Shown here one piece after another: positions 21,226-33,120 of a stretch of 64,000 bases of DNA (its first letter is position 1; every line of letters begins with the position of its first letter). Source of the stretch: Gambelia wislizenii (Eukaryota; Chordata; Lepidosauria; Squamata; Crotaphytidae). The notes beneath the pieces were generated by a model that made no database searches, was not told where the DNA came from, and saw nothing but the letters and a program-made list of their open reading frames with translations. Both the position numbers and the translations under genes were made by a program. The DNA lies in assembly GCA_030847615.1 (NCBI GenBank), contig JAUMIR010000003.1, positions 336,355,756-336,419,755 on the forward strand, read 5' to 3'.

Positions 21226-21418
21226 TGCAGAAATAATGCACTTTGACACTGCTTTAAATGCCATGGCTCAATGCTATGGAATTCTGGGATTTATAGTTTT
21301 GTGAAATATTTAGCTTTCTTGCCAGAGGGCTCTGGTGCCACAACAAACTACAAATCCCAGGATCCCATAAGATGGAGCCATGATAGTTAAAGTGGGGTCA
21401 AACTGCATTATTTTTGCA
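21226..21418. mobile_element. Palindromic hAT-like MITE
   Basis: The ends CACTGCAGAAATAATGCA and TGCATTATTTTTGCAGT are inverted. The interior is also self-complementary: TGCTATGGAATTCTGGGATT on one side, AATCCCAGGATCCCATAAG on the other. This fits a nonautonomous hAT-type family common in reptile genomes. An exact 8-bp duplication could not be settled. Confidence 0.65.
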
Positions 21419-21983
21419 GTATGTCAGCAGCCTTAGACCCAGAAAAACTTTCTACAACTTGATGCTCTCTGGAATGTGTTACACTAGTACAACTCCCATC
21501 ATGTTACAGCCAGCAGGGTAAACGTTGGAGAAGATTTCTGGTTGAAGCACCAAGGCTGGGATAGGTTGATTTAGGGGACTATGAGGGAAGGGATTACAGT
21601 TTTAAAACACCTGTTCTGCATGTAGAAAGTTCAAAGTTTGATCTGCTATATTTCTAGGTAATAGATGATGTGAAAGACCTCTGGTAGACCCCCTGAAAAT
21701 AACTGTGTGTATTTATGTTTTCTAGAAGCTATACTTCTGCTGAGGCGTTAGCTGTGGAACACAAGATGGTGATGGCTTTTGGATTAATGGGGAGACATTT
21801 TCTCTAGCTAGAGTAATCACCCCAGTGTAATGTCAGAATTTGCTTACCTTACAATGCATTATCCAATCAGTGGGCTTTTTGCAATGAACGCCCCAGGATA
21901 AAGGACCAACAACACTAAATTGTTGGCCTAGCAGCTATGTCACTGGGAATGTTCCATGAGATTATCTAAGACCAGAGTAGGTA

Positions 21984-22152
21984 CAGTATTCCCTGCCCCC
22001 CTTATCCATGGGGAATCTGTTCCCAGACCCCTAGTGGATGCCTGAAACCATGGATAGTACCAAACTGTATACCAGTAATATTTTTGTACCATGGATGACT
22101 GTGGGTAACTGAAACCACAGAAAGCGAAACTGCAGATAATGGGGGACTACTG
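21984..22152. mobile_element. Tigger-like MITE
   Basis: The element starts CAGTATTCCC and ends GGGGGACTACTG, with TA at 21982-21983 and 22153-22154. The interior (GTTCCCAGACCCCTAGTGG, ATGCCTGAAACCATGG) is typical of nonautonomous Tigger relatives. It has no coding capacity. Confidence 0.8.
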
Positions 22153-23289
22153 TATATGGTTTCCCCTGAACACCTCTCTTGCAGAAGGAATTGCAGAGTT
22201 CAAACAGCATGAAAGCACAAATGGAATCTTCCTTGGTCCTTAATTAAAAAATATATGGAGGGCTATATGATTCCAACCCCTGTAATAGACACTAAACATA
22301 CAAATAAGGGGTGGTTTCTAAACAGTGACAAGAAAGTAAAAGGCTTGTGATGTTTTAAAACGGTTATCTACAATTTCACTTTTGCTCTGACCTGCTGTGA
22401 GCTTCTTCTTTTTTTAAGAAAAAAAAAAGAGGGATATAAACATTTTCAATAAATGTGTATGTTTTGTGTGAAGATGGAAAGCTTGCAGCAGACATGAAAT
22501 AACTGCTAGTATAAATCCAGTAGTTCCTTAATTATCTAAAAATCTATTCAAAGATGTATATGGTTTATGGTAGCTTCAGCACAGTTTTTAACAGCCCATT
22601 TCTCATACAATTAGTAAAACATTGCTTGACATCACTTTTTCTTGTCTTCATTATATGTTTGCAAATAGGCTCTAAATAAATGTACTCAGACAGGAAATAA
22701 AATATTATTTTAAAATACAAAAAAAGTAAGCATTTTTTTAGGAAAATAAAACTGACTAGAAAAACAAATAAACCATATTTTTTGGAGAAGATTACATATG
22801 TAACTATATCAGAAAGTGAATGAAGCAAAAAAATGTACAAAAAAGCCTCAAAATTCACAGTGGAAAAATGATCTAATTGTTATTTTTACATCATAAGAGA
22901 TAAATATCTTTTAAGTTATGCAGTATTATGACTGTAGCATTTTAAGAAGCAAGAGAACAGCTCTGAGAAAAAAAGATTAAATTTAAATGAAATTGAGAGA
23001 TGTCAAATTATAAATTTTTAAAATGAGAAGAATAATCCTTATGCACAGATACTATAATGCCAAAATTCTCTGGCATTATGTCAAAAACAAATAAGAGGCT
23101 GTGATGTATCATGTCTGCAAAACGTATGAGATTTTAAGCACTGCGGTATTACCGGTCTGTTTGCCTAACTCCTACTTGCCCATTCCACTTAGTCTAAAAG
23201 GTTTTACAATTTTTAAAACAGCTTTTTTTTGCCCCTTCTACCTCACAATAATTTACATACCTGCCAAATAAAATGCCAGGAATTTAAAG

Positions 23290-25200
<1,911 letters not shown>

Positions 25201-25539
25201 AGATATGGGAGGGGGGCTCATGTGGCCACCTAGCTTTCCACAGATGCCCACTTTTGATGTAAATTGTTTGCAGGTACAACCACCTTGTATCTCAGGTGAC
25301 TCCGCAAAAAGCACTAGCAATGGAGAATTTAGCCAGGCTCCTGCACAGGAGATGTATTAGACACCCTTGCATCAACAAGTACATTCATGGCACTACGAAT
25401 CTCTTTTTTTGATGTCTTTTGGCCATGTACCCAAGTTTCTCTTCAAAACTGAGTCAGGAATTGTCCTGCCATGGTTCTTGCATATTATTATATGGCAGCA
25501 TGACTATTTGAAACTTTTATTCTACAAATGATTTTTTAA

Positions 25540-25650
25540 AAAATTTAGCCACAAGGCTATCAGAGCGGCTTACAAATTGTTTTAAGCAATAGCTATTTAC
25601 ACATCTACACTGCATTAAACAGTTTCCAATGTGTGTTAGCTAATTTCTTC
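25540..25650 (-). repeat. SINE 3' fragment
   Basis: Antisense copy of the same SINE as at 57137-57400 (CAAGGCTATCAGAGCGGC, TTTAAGCAATAG, ACATCTACACTGCATTAA). Only the 3' half remains. Confidence 0.8.
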
Positions 25651-25788
25651 AATTTGTGCAGAGAGTAGCCATCTACATAACAAAAGTCTGCTCATGGTCA
25701 AGCAACTAAATAGGTTTGTTTGAATGTAATCTCAAAATATTGCTCTCAAATCTGTTACTCCTCTGAAATTTCAAATTATATGCCTTAC

Positions 25789-25908
25789 CCTCCTCCACCA
25801 GTAATGTAACTGTAGCCTCCTGACCCCAAGCCATAGCCATAACGTTCTCCAAGAATCACTGGCTCACTTGGATCATAGCAACTGAGTAATTGCTGGAGCC
25901 TAGAGATG
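25789..25908 (-). CDS. B3GLCT: B3GLCT internal exon
   Basis: The 120-nt exon lies between TTTTAG and GG|GTAAGG. Its first base completes the Ser codon begun as AG in the exon at 35930-36029, and its last two bases (GG) begin a Gly completed by the next exon. The translation runs [20 protein letters not shown], then [19 protein letters not shown]. These segments, following the metal-binding VDDDT block and including the glycine-rich ITGGGG, are diagnostic of B3GLCT. There are no frameshifts or stops. Confidence 0.96.
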
Positions 25909-26579
25909 CTAAAATATAAAACAGCATGTTCAAAAACACAAAAACACAAAGCTACATCTATGTCCTATAAACAATGCTAAAGCTGTCAACCTAAGCTAAA
26001 CACATGTAGATTAATTGTTGACACTGAAAATTAAAGTATTGTCTGATTAGAAGTTAGTTCCTTTTTTTAAAAAAAAAAGAACTCTTGGGTTTGCTTCAAA
26101 GAAAGCTTTGACTACAGACTTTATACTTTATGAAATATTACTTTAAAGGGAATAGATAAGTTTGTCTGCCAGAAACTGCCTTTTCTTCAAAATAAACATC
26201 TATACAGTAGTTTTCCCCAGACTATTTCCTAAAGATGGCAAACAGAAATGATTTCAAAGTCTGGTATTGAACAGATCTGCATTCAAAAATGACCTCTTAT
26301 GTTAGGCTTCATCATGTTAATGTATTTCTATATCATAGCAGCACCATGAGAAACTAAGGAGATTCAGGGCAGTATTGTATCTGACAATACAAAAGAGCTA
26401 TTTCAGAACTGTAACTAGTCTGCACCATTCAACCCTTTGTTGTACCAGCAAACCAGGGAGTTGCTGCCTCCTCAGCAACATAGTGAAAACAGCACCAGTC
26501 AATGACCACTCTCCCATACAGCTGTCAAACATGTCCAATGGAATAACAATGCTCAAAAATCTCCATCTAGAATTTCTCA

Positions 26580-26830
26580 AATATTTATTTTTATTTATAA
26601 AGCATTCATGCATCACCTCGTTGCCCACCAAAGCCCCTGAGGCAATGTACAACAGACAAAACTATTTAAGCCAGTATACAACAAATAAAACTATTTAAAA
26701 CATTAAATGCACATATATAAATGTTTAACACTAGACTAAAACAACTTCCTAAAATAGTTTTAAAACTGCAGACAGTCATAAATAACCAGGGCAGCTGTCC
26801 CTAGCTTGAAGGACTGGAGGCGATATGAAA
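26580..26830. repeat. LINE 3'-UTR-like repeat
   Basis: Phrases such as CATGCATCACCTCGTTGCC and repeated AAAACTATTTAA resemble the 3' part of an L2/CR1-type element also seen near 38950-39150. Boundaries are uncertain. Confidence 0.35.
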
Positions 26831-27056
26831 TATCAGTCTTAGCTGTCTACCAGACACTCAAAAGGGATGGAGCAGCCTAACTTTCCTTGTGGGAAAATTA
26901 CACAGCTTGTGCTACCACATTAGTTTCCCAAGAGTGTGAAATATCACACGTCTGAATTCTTTCTGTTTTAATTATGTTATTAAAGTAGATTATTCAAGCC
27001 TATATGTTGATTTTATTAAAGCCACTTAAGAATTATAGCGCAGTATGAACACTCTG

Positions 27057-27120
27057 TGACAGGTTCACCTTAGGGTCGCCATAAGTCGGAGACAAAGGCA
27101 CATAACAACAACAACAACAA
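27057..27120 (+). repeat. BovB/RTE-type tail with (CAA)n
   Basis: GGTTCACCTTAGGGTCGCC, then ATAAGTCGGAGACAAAGGCA and ACATAACAACAACAA form the shared 3' tail of BovB/RTE LINEs and the SINEs they mobilise. Only the tail is present, so it is probably a truncated SINE. Confidence 0.75.
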
Positions 27121-27133
27121 CATAAGGTCTTTC

Positions 27134-27860
27134 TTTTTTTTACTTTATTTTTTTACAGAAACAAACAAACATTCTCTTATATTAACAATTTTGCTTTTTT
27201 TACATCCATATTTCCAACATATTTTCTCTTCCTTTTTCTTCCATACATTCCTTCATTCAATTTCGATCCATTTTACTTTATACTCTATACCTCATCTATA
27301 CTTCTATACATCCTCATTCTTTGACTTCCTTCCGTACAATCCTAAGTAAGCAAGTTTTTAACTTTACCTCTTATAGACTTCTTATATACCTCTGTCATTA
27401 CCTCTTCTTTCACCTTTCTTATTGCTCTCATTTCAAATTCTCGCGTATCCATCTTATTCTCTTTCATCTTATCTGTTCCTCTCTTATCTTCAAGACTCCA
27501 TGCTTTTAATTTTATCTCTTTTCGATCATTCCTACCAATTTCTGAATCCTGTCATCTCCTCTTTTTTTTTTACCATAATATTACACTAATTATAATAGTA
27601 ACATATTTTTAACCCCTTCCGCTTCTCCATTGTCCTTCCAATATTTCATCATCGATAGCCATTTTTCCATTGATTTCTTTTTGGGTGTGTCCCTTAACCT
27701 ATTTGTTAAGCTATCCAACTCTATCATGTCTATCAATTTACTTAACCAGCCTGTTATCTCTGGTGTATCCAACTGCTTCCCTTTTTGTGCAATTAATAAT
27801 CTAGCCGCTGTTATCATATATAACATCACTTTCCAAAACTGTCTTTCATCTTTTTTCTCT
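27134..27860 (-). mobile_element. 5'-truncated L1 LINE with 15-bp target duplication
   Basis: A 727-bp insertion on the minus strand is flanked by identical AACATAAGGTCTTTC at 27119-27133 and 27861-27875. It encodes the last part of an L1-type ORF2 (RQFWKVMLYMITAARLLIAQ, then GWLSKLIDMIELDSLTNRLR), a pyrimidine-rich 3'UTR on the plus strand and an A-rich tail. Truncation and the exact duplication are typical of target-primed reverse transcription. It sits in a B3GLCT intron in the sense orientation. Confidence 0.88.
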
Positions 27861-28558
27861 AACATAAGGTCTTTCAGTCCAAAAGGCTGTAATGTTTGAT
27901 AATGCAAGGTTCAAAAAAGGCAACCTGGTTATATAAACCGAGAAATCCCAAATTCTACAGTTGGATAATGGAAGGCTTTACCATCCATATAAATAATCAC
28001 TGTTTTCTTCTTTGCCTCTTTCTTTTTGTTCCACAGATGATATCCTGTAATTCAACTGTGTAATACACAATGGATGCAAATTAAAAATAGCTGCATTTCC
28101 ACTTTAAAACATTCTTCTTTTATTACACATGCACTGCGCTATTGGCCATTTCCATATTTTATGAACAAACGTCAACTGGATGTTTTCCACACATTATTGT
28201 AGGAAAATGTTTATTTAGCAAGTAATTTATATGATAACAATGTTTTATTTTTCAAAGCTACAATGGGATTATCTCTGATTAGATACAATTATATGCTATG
28301 AAGTCAATGCAAAACATACATGTGATTTTTTTTTTAAATGGAACCCACCTCTTTGCTAGTGGAGGTGGCTGCTAGATTAGCCTCCTTGACTCCCAATTTT
28401 GGGGAAAAGGCAAGGTATGAACTACTGAAGGTAGGTAGGATTATCAGTTCACAGGGTAATTGCAATGGAAAACCTGCCTGGTTTTTTTTAGCTATTTAAG
28501 AGCATGACTTGTTGCATTTGATTATACTTATATTCAAATGCTGTCTGTCTAAATTGGA

Positions 28559-28755
28559 GCCCTGATGGCTCAGTGGTTAAATGCCAGTACTGCAAGCCAC
28601 AAAGTTATGAGTTCAATCCCAGAGGGCTCCAAGGTTGACTCAGCTTTCCATAGGTCGGTAAAATAAGCACCCAGCTTGTTGGGGGTAATTAGCTAAAAAT
28701 CATTGTAAACCGCTTAGGGAGTGCTTTGGCAGAATATATTTATAAGCAGAATATA
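28559..28755 (+). mobile_element. tRNA-derived squamate SINE
   Basis: Begins GAGCCCTGATGGCTCAGTGG (box A-like), followed by GAGTTCAATCCCAGAGGG (box B-like), and continues with the CAATTAGCTAA/GTAAACCGCTTAG body and an AATATAAATAT tail. It is an older relative of the SINE at 57137-57400. Confidence 0.8.
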
Positions 28756-28805
28756 AATATCATTATATTGCTATAAATGTATTAACAAAAAAAAAGGAAC
28801 GTTGG

Positions 28806-28814
28806 TCTTACCTG
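28806..28814 (-). other. Consensus splice-donor motif in the DIRS1-A terminal repeat
   Basis: CAG|GTAAGA on the minus strand, the same sense as B3GLCT. The internal complementary region carries the same motif on the plus strand at 29137-29145. Whether it is used is unknown. Confidence 0.5.
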
Positions 28815-29249
28815 TGATACGTTCTTTTCCAGTGGATAGAAGCATCCTGAAGTCTCTGGGTAACTCCTCCCACTTGCTCCTGGTGGGCAGGGAAGAAAGA
28901 CTGGCCCCCTTTCCAGTGAGGTCACATGGGAGGCGTGACCTCCGGATAGCCAGTTCATACTACAGCAGCACAACGTGCTCCAAGGATACAGAATTAGCCA
29001 GATAGAATTTAAAGACTGAAAAAAGGGGAATAGAACATGAAAGGGAGAGGATCCTACAGGTAGATAACAGACACTTCACCAGCACCCTAGGGTGGGGAGG
29101 ATGTTCTTCGTCTATCCGCTGGAAAAGAACATATCACAGGTAAGACCAACGTTCCTTTTCCCAGTGGTTAGGCTTCAGAACATCCTGAAGTCTCTGGGAC
29201 ATGCCAAAGCTTCCAGACGTGGATGGGAAGGCTGGTGAGAGAAATACGC

Positions 29250-29570
29250 TTAAGGTCTGAACACTTGCTGAAGGACCCTTCTGCTGAAGGCTGCCTCTGC
29301 CAACTGCAACTTATCTAGCTTATAATGTCTGATGAAGGTTGAGGGTGACTTCCAAGTGGCTGCCTTGCAGATCTCCTCCAGCGAAGCATCCCTGGCCCAG
29401 ATAGCTGATGCTGCAGTGCTTCTAGTAGAGTGTGCCTGAATTCCCTCTGGAATCGGGATGCCCAATAACTCGTAACACGCTGAAATACAGGACCTAATCC
29501 AGTAACCTAGGGTCAATGGAGATACTCCCTTGCCCAATGACCGGGCATGGACTGAAATGAATAGCACCTC
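29250..29570 (-). pseudogene. DIRS1-A tyrosine recombinase, C-terminal fragment
   Basis: An open stretch encodes SVHARSLGKGVSPLTLGYWI, then AHSTRSTAASAIWARDASLE, then TFIRHYKLDKL. HSTR provides the conserved His/Arg pair and RHYKLD the nucleophilic Tyr of DIRS1-type recombinases. The HSTR form clearly differs from the HSFRIGAA form of the Ngaro element at 281-1189. The frame continues upstream into the LTR-like insertion, so the recombinase is broken. Confidence 0.85.
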
Positions 29571-31118
29571 TGTTACAAGCCCCCCCCCTCTCTGCGCATC
29601 CACACCAGCACAGAGTTGAGAGGAAAGGTTGTGTCTTTGTACAATCTGAGACACACTCTCAGAGGTTCCTCTAACCTAGAAATCCCTTAGAACTATGTCT
29701 CTTTTCAGGTAGGCTGCCACCACTCACTGCTCATTTAAAACCAGCCCAGTGAGAGACTGGAAAAGTTCTCTGGTTAACAAGTGGAACTACTCGCTCTGTT
29801 AAATATTACCAACCCTCCTTCTCTATCTCGAGAAGAGCCCAAGATAGCTATGACTGAAATAAGGCACGTGTGACGTAGGTTTTAGTAGGAAAAGAATAGA
29901 AAAGCTATTTTTATTCAAGCAAGCAAACCCATTCAGAGGTAATCATATCATGAAGAAAACTCCTTTCTTTTTCTTCAGGTGCATCTTAAAATTACAAAGA
30001 TATAGTAGAGTATAAAATTACATCCAGTCAAGGGATAAAACAAAGCATATACTCTAATGCAATCTAGCTAATACATTATCCCTAACTCTAAGAAAAGTTC
30101 CACTCACATTTGGGAAGTCCAGCAGAATCAGACTGTGTTCAAATTGAGGGCTAGGCCTCATGCTTATTCATAAGCCAGCCTAGTTCAGGTCCTGTCTACA
30201 CAGAAAAAAAAATACATATGCCGTTCGGAAGATCGCTCTTCCATACACACAGCCATTTGGATTCATACGTGTCATTCAGAAGGGGGGCTAGCGAATCCCC
30301 CGTAAACTATGTGGATTCGGCATTTGGGAGGATTAGCGGATCTCGGCATAAAATACGTACAACCGTTCAAATAGCTGATGGTCTGTACGCCCCGTTCGCA
30401 CACATACGAACAGGCAGTGTAATCTGATTGGCTGGCTGAGTAGAGGGGGCGGGGCTAGCAAGGAGGGGAATTGGGAGTGGCCGCCATGTTGGATTCCTGG
30501 CTAAGTGAGAGTCTGGTAAGGCCTTGAATTTTATATATATTTATTTTTATTTTACTTTGTAAATAGGGAAAACCGAATGTCCGCAAAACAGGCACCTTTT
30601 TAAATTAAAAAAAAAAAAAAAAGCAACAGGAGATTTAAAACTGCCGCTTGGCTTGCTCGCTCCAGGCAGCTGGGGAAGGGGGCTCATACGGAGTTTAGGG
30701 GGGTAAAAAATTGTGTAGGTAGATCATATGCATACGAATGGCTGCCTATTTGTATTTTTTACCCCACAAACAGATTTTTTTAAATTGTATAGAGGGACCC
30801 TCAGTCTCTGAGATGATGGATGCTCACAGCAAAATGCAGCAGGTCTGCTCCCATCGCAAACCCCAGGACCATGTGCTTCAAACAAAGAACAACTCTTCAA
30901 AACACCATCAGCCAAATCTGATTGGCTCTCCAGTCAGATGATGTGATGTCATGATGATGTCAGCTTTATCAGATGAGTCCCACGTCCCACTTCTCATACC
31001 CCTTTGTTTATCTGCTTGTGAAGATAAGAGAAATGGTCTTTACAGATACTGGGAAATGCAGTTCTGGCAGATGTAGTTCTGGCTCCATGATGGGAGTTGC
31101 AGTCACTCCATCATGACA
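29571..31118. mobile_element. Solo-LTR-like insertion (1548 bp) inside the DIRS1-A recombinase
   Basis: On the minus strand it starts TGTCATGATGG and ends CTTGTAACA (TG...CA). Flanks are GAGGC (31119-31123) and GAGGT (29566-29570), a 5-bp duplication with one change. Removing the insert rejoins the recombinase reading frame across the junction. Internal signals include a GC box (GGGGCGGGG, about 30447-30455), a YY1-like GCCGCCATGTTGG (about 30481), TATATATA near 30531 and AATAAA-like signals. No protein domain is recognisable. Orientation is unresolved. Confidence 0.7.
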
Positions 31119-31123
31119 GCCTC

Positions 31124-31440
31124 CGACCTAAAGAATGGCCTGGTTCTCTTTATGTATATGCAAATGGCCCTGCAAACATCAAGGGTGTGCCATATTCTCT
31201 CCAGCTCCCTAGTTGGATGCAGACAGAATGAGAGAAGAATAATCTCCTGACGCCTATGGAATGCAGAGTTGACCTTGAGTCGGAATGCTGGATCCAGCCG
31301 AAGGACGACTGAATCTGGTCTGATCCGGCAGAGCTCCTCTCTAATTGAGAGAGTTCCAAAACCTGACATGCAGAAGTGATGGCAACAAGAAGCAGAACCT
31401 TCCATGAGAGATTCTTTAGTGAGACCTCCCTCAGAGGAAT
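31124..31440 (-). pseudogene. DIRS1-A tyrosine recombinase, central fragment
   Basis: The minus strand encodes HPTRELERIWHTLDVCRAIC followed by IYIKRTRPFFRSEA, the segment just before the LFVSV block that resumes at about 29565 beyond the LTR-like insertion. Upstream sequence (about 31260-31440) is frameshifted. The N-terminal core-binding region is absent. Confidence 0.8.
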
Positions 31441-31610
31441 CGAAAGGGTGAACAGTTCCCATGTGACCTCACCAGAAAGGGGGCTGTTCTTTCTTCCCTG
31501 CCTACCAGGAGCAAGTGGGAGGAGCTACCCAGAAACTTCAGGATGTTCTGAAGCCTGACCACTGGGAAAGAGAAAATATCAGGGGCAGTGCAAAGTGTGC
31601 TGCCACCTGA

Positions 31611-31637
31611 GGCAGGCAGGCAGGCAGGCAGGCAGGC
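31611..31637 (+). repeat. (GGCA)n microsatellite
   Basis: About seven GGCA units in tandem, just outside the right end of the DIRS1-A element. Confidence 0.95.
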
Positions 31638-32458
31638 ACACCCATATGCACCCTGGAAACGGATTTGCCTGTTCTCTCTTCCATCCTGCAGTGTGCCTTC
31701 TCCTGCTATCTCCTTCCCCCTTGCAGCTATCTCCCTATAATCATATCTCCCCCAGTCCTACCTACTCTCCTCCTCTCTCCACCATTTCATCCCCAAACCC
31801 TTTGGGACTGGAGGGTTTCTTCTATAAAGCAAGGCACTGTAAGCTGTGTGGTAATGAAAACCACTTGTGCTGCTTCAGCATAACAAGATCATCAGAGTCC
31901 TCTGCCCATGATGTCTGATTCTGAGGAAGAATCCCTCAGGGGAGTGCTTCTGGGACCTGACTGACTCCTTTGAACACCACACTTTGGAGAGCCCTTCTAG
32001 CAACCAACCTGGTTGTGCTTGTCCAATGTGGTTTGGAAACCAAGTCCTATGATGTTTGGTTGAAAGAGCTATATATGTATAACATGGAGAAGGGAAATTT
32101 AAAGAAAGATAAGACATCCATCTTCTACATAATATCAGAAGGCAATCACACAGACGATTAGCAGAGTTGCTCTCTGTAGAGGGCAAGATTAGATCAAGTG
32201 GATAGAAAAGAAAGGGGACAGGGTTTCAGTTAAACACTGAGAATCTTCCTGATAAACAGGTCACCCCCATAATGTGATGGGCTCTACTTTGCTTTAGATA
32301 TTTAAGCAGATCCCATAGTAAACAGTAGATTTCACTAGATGAATTCCAATGTTCTTTCCAACTCATATCTTGTTATGAAGGTATGTTTTAAAGATCAACT
32401 CCTTTCAAAAAGCTTGGTGATTTAATATAATAGATAACACAGGCTCAACACAAATGTG

Positions 32459-32620
32459 TCATGTCACCTGTCAATTTTTTATAACCCCATGAATTTCATA
32501 GGGTTTTCTTAGGCAAGGATTACTCAGAGGTGGTTTGCCATTGCCCTCCTCTGAAATATAGCCTACAGCACTTGGTATTCCTTAGCAGTCTCCCAGTCAA
32601 GTACTATAGACTGAAAAAAG
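32459..32620 (-). mobile_element. 5S-rRNA-derived SINE, truncated copy
   Basis: Antisense copy retaining the unique body (CCCCATGAATTTCATAGGG, GAGGTGGTTTGCCATTGCC) and the first part of the 5S-related region (CAGTCTCCCAGTCAAGTACT). Same family as 32880-33120. Confidence 0.75.
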
Positions 32621-32879
32621 GGAGGGGAAAAGGTTCAAAGTAGTTACTTCTGATTTACTGCAGGACGGGGGTGTTTCACAAATAATCTCTTGCTGCAGGA
32701 TAGAAGAGCCTAGTTTTGAAACTGATTTCAGAATCTCAGTCAACACTGATCTGATTCTTTTCTTCAACCGTAATTGAATTCTCTAGATAGAATTTTTCTA
32801 GTGCTGATCATGATCTGTAGTAACCATGCTTCCAGGTGACTATGCTGAAAATATTGAAACTAAAGCAGGAACTATCACA

Positions 32880-33120
32880 GCCAGTGTGTGTGTATGTGTG
32901 TGCCTTGAACTTGCCTGTTGACTTAACAATGACCCATGAACTTCATAGGGTTTTCTTTGGCAAGGAGTACTTAGAGGTGGTTTTGCCAGTTCTTTCCTCT
33001 GAAATATAGCCTTCAATACCTGGTATTTGTTGGAAGTCTCCCATCCAAGTACTAACCAGGAATGACCTGCTTAGCACCCAAGATCAGCTGGGATCTGGTG
33101 CCTTTAGGGTATTTACACCC
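32880..33120 (-). mobile_element. 5S-rRNA-derived SINE with BovB-like tail
   Basis: Plus-strand 33030-33110 (TCTCCCATCCAAGTACTAAC, then CTGCTTAGCACCCAAGATCA) is the complement of vertebrate 5S rRNA (internal promoter and 3' half), about 80% similar by eye. It is joined to a body (CATGAACTTCATAGGGTTTT) also present in the neighbouring copy. The SINE therefore points to the minus strand with a 5S-type polymerase III promoter. Confidence 0.75.

Larger units (their letters stand above)
28795..31578 (-). mobile_element. DIRS1-type retrotransposon A, deleted and split by an LTR
   Basis: Inverted terminal repeats are visible: plus-strand 28830-28940 (CATCCTGAAGTCTCTGGGTA, CCTCCCACTTGCTCCTGG) recurs inverted at 31455-31575. 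An internal complementary region at about 29105-29190 repeats both outer ends (GGAAAAGAACATATCACAGG inverted; CCCAGTGGTTAGGCTTCAGA direct), the layout specific to DIRS1-type elements. Only the middle and C-terminal parts of the recombinase remain; Gag, RT and the recombinase N-terminus are gone. A 1548-bp LTR-like insertion separates the two recombinase pieces. Confidence 0.88.

Noticed and set aside
33030..33110. Functional 5S rRNA gene
   Set aside because: It is antisense, diverged, and fused to a SINE body; the sequence outside the promoter region does not maintain the 5S structure.
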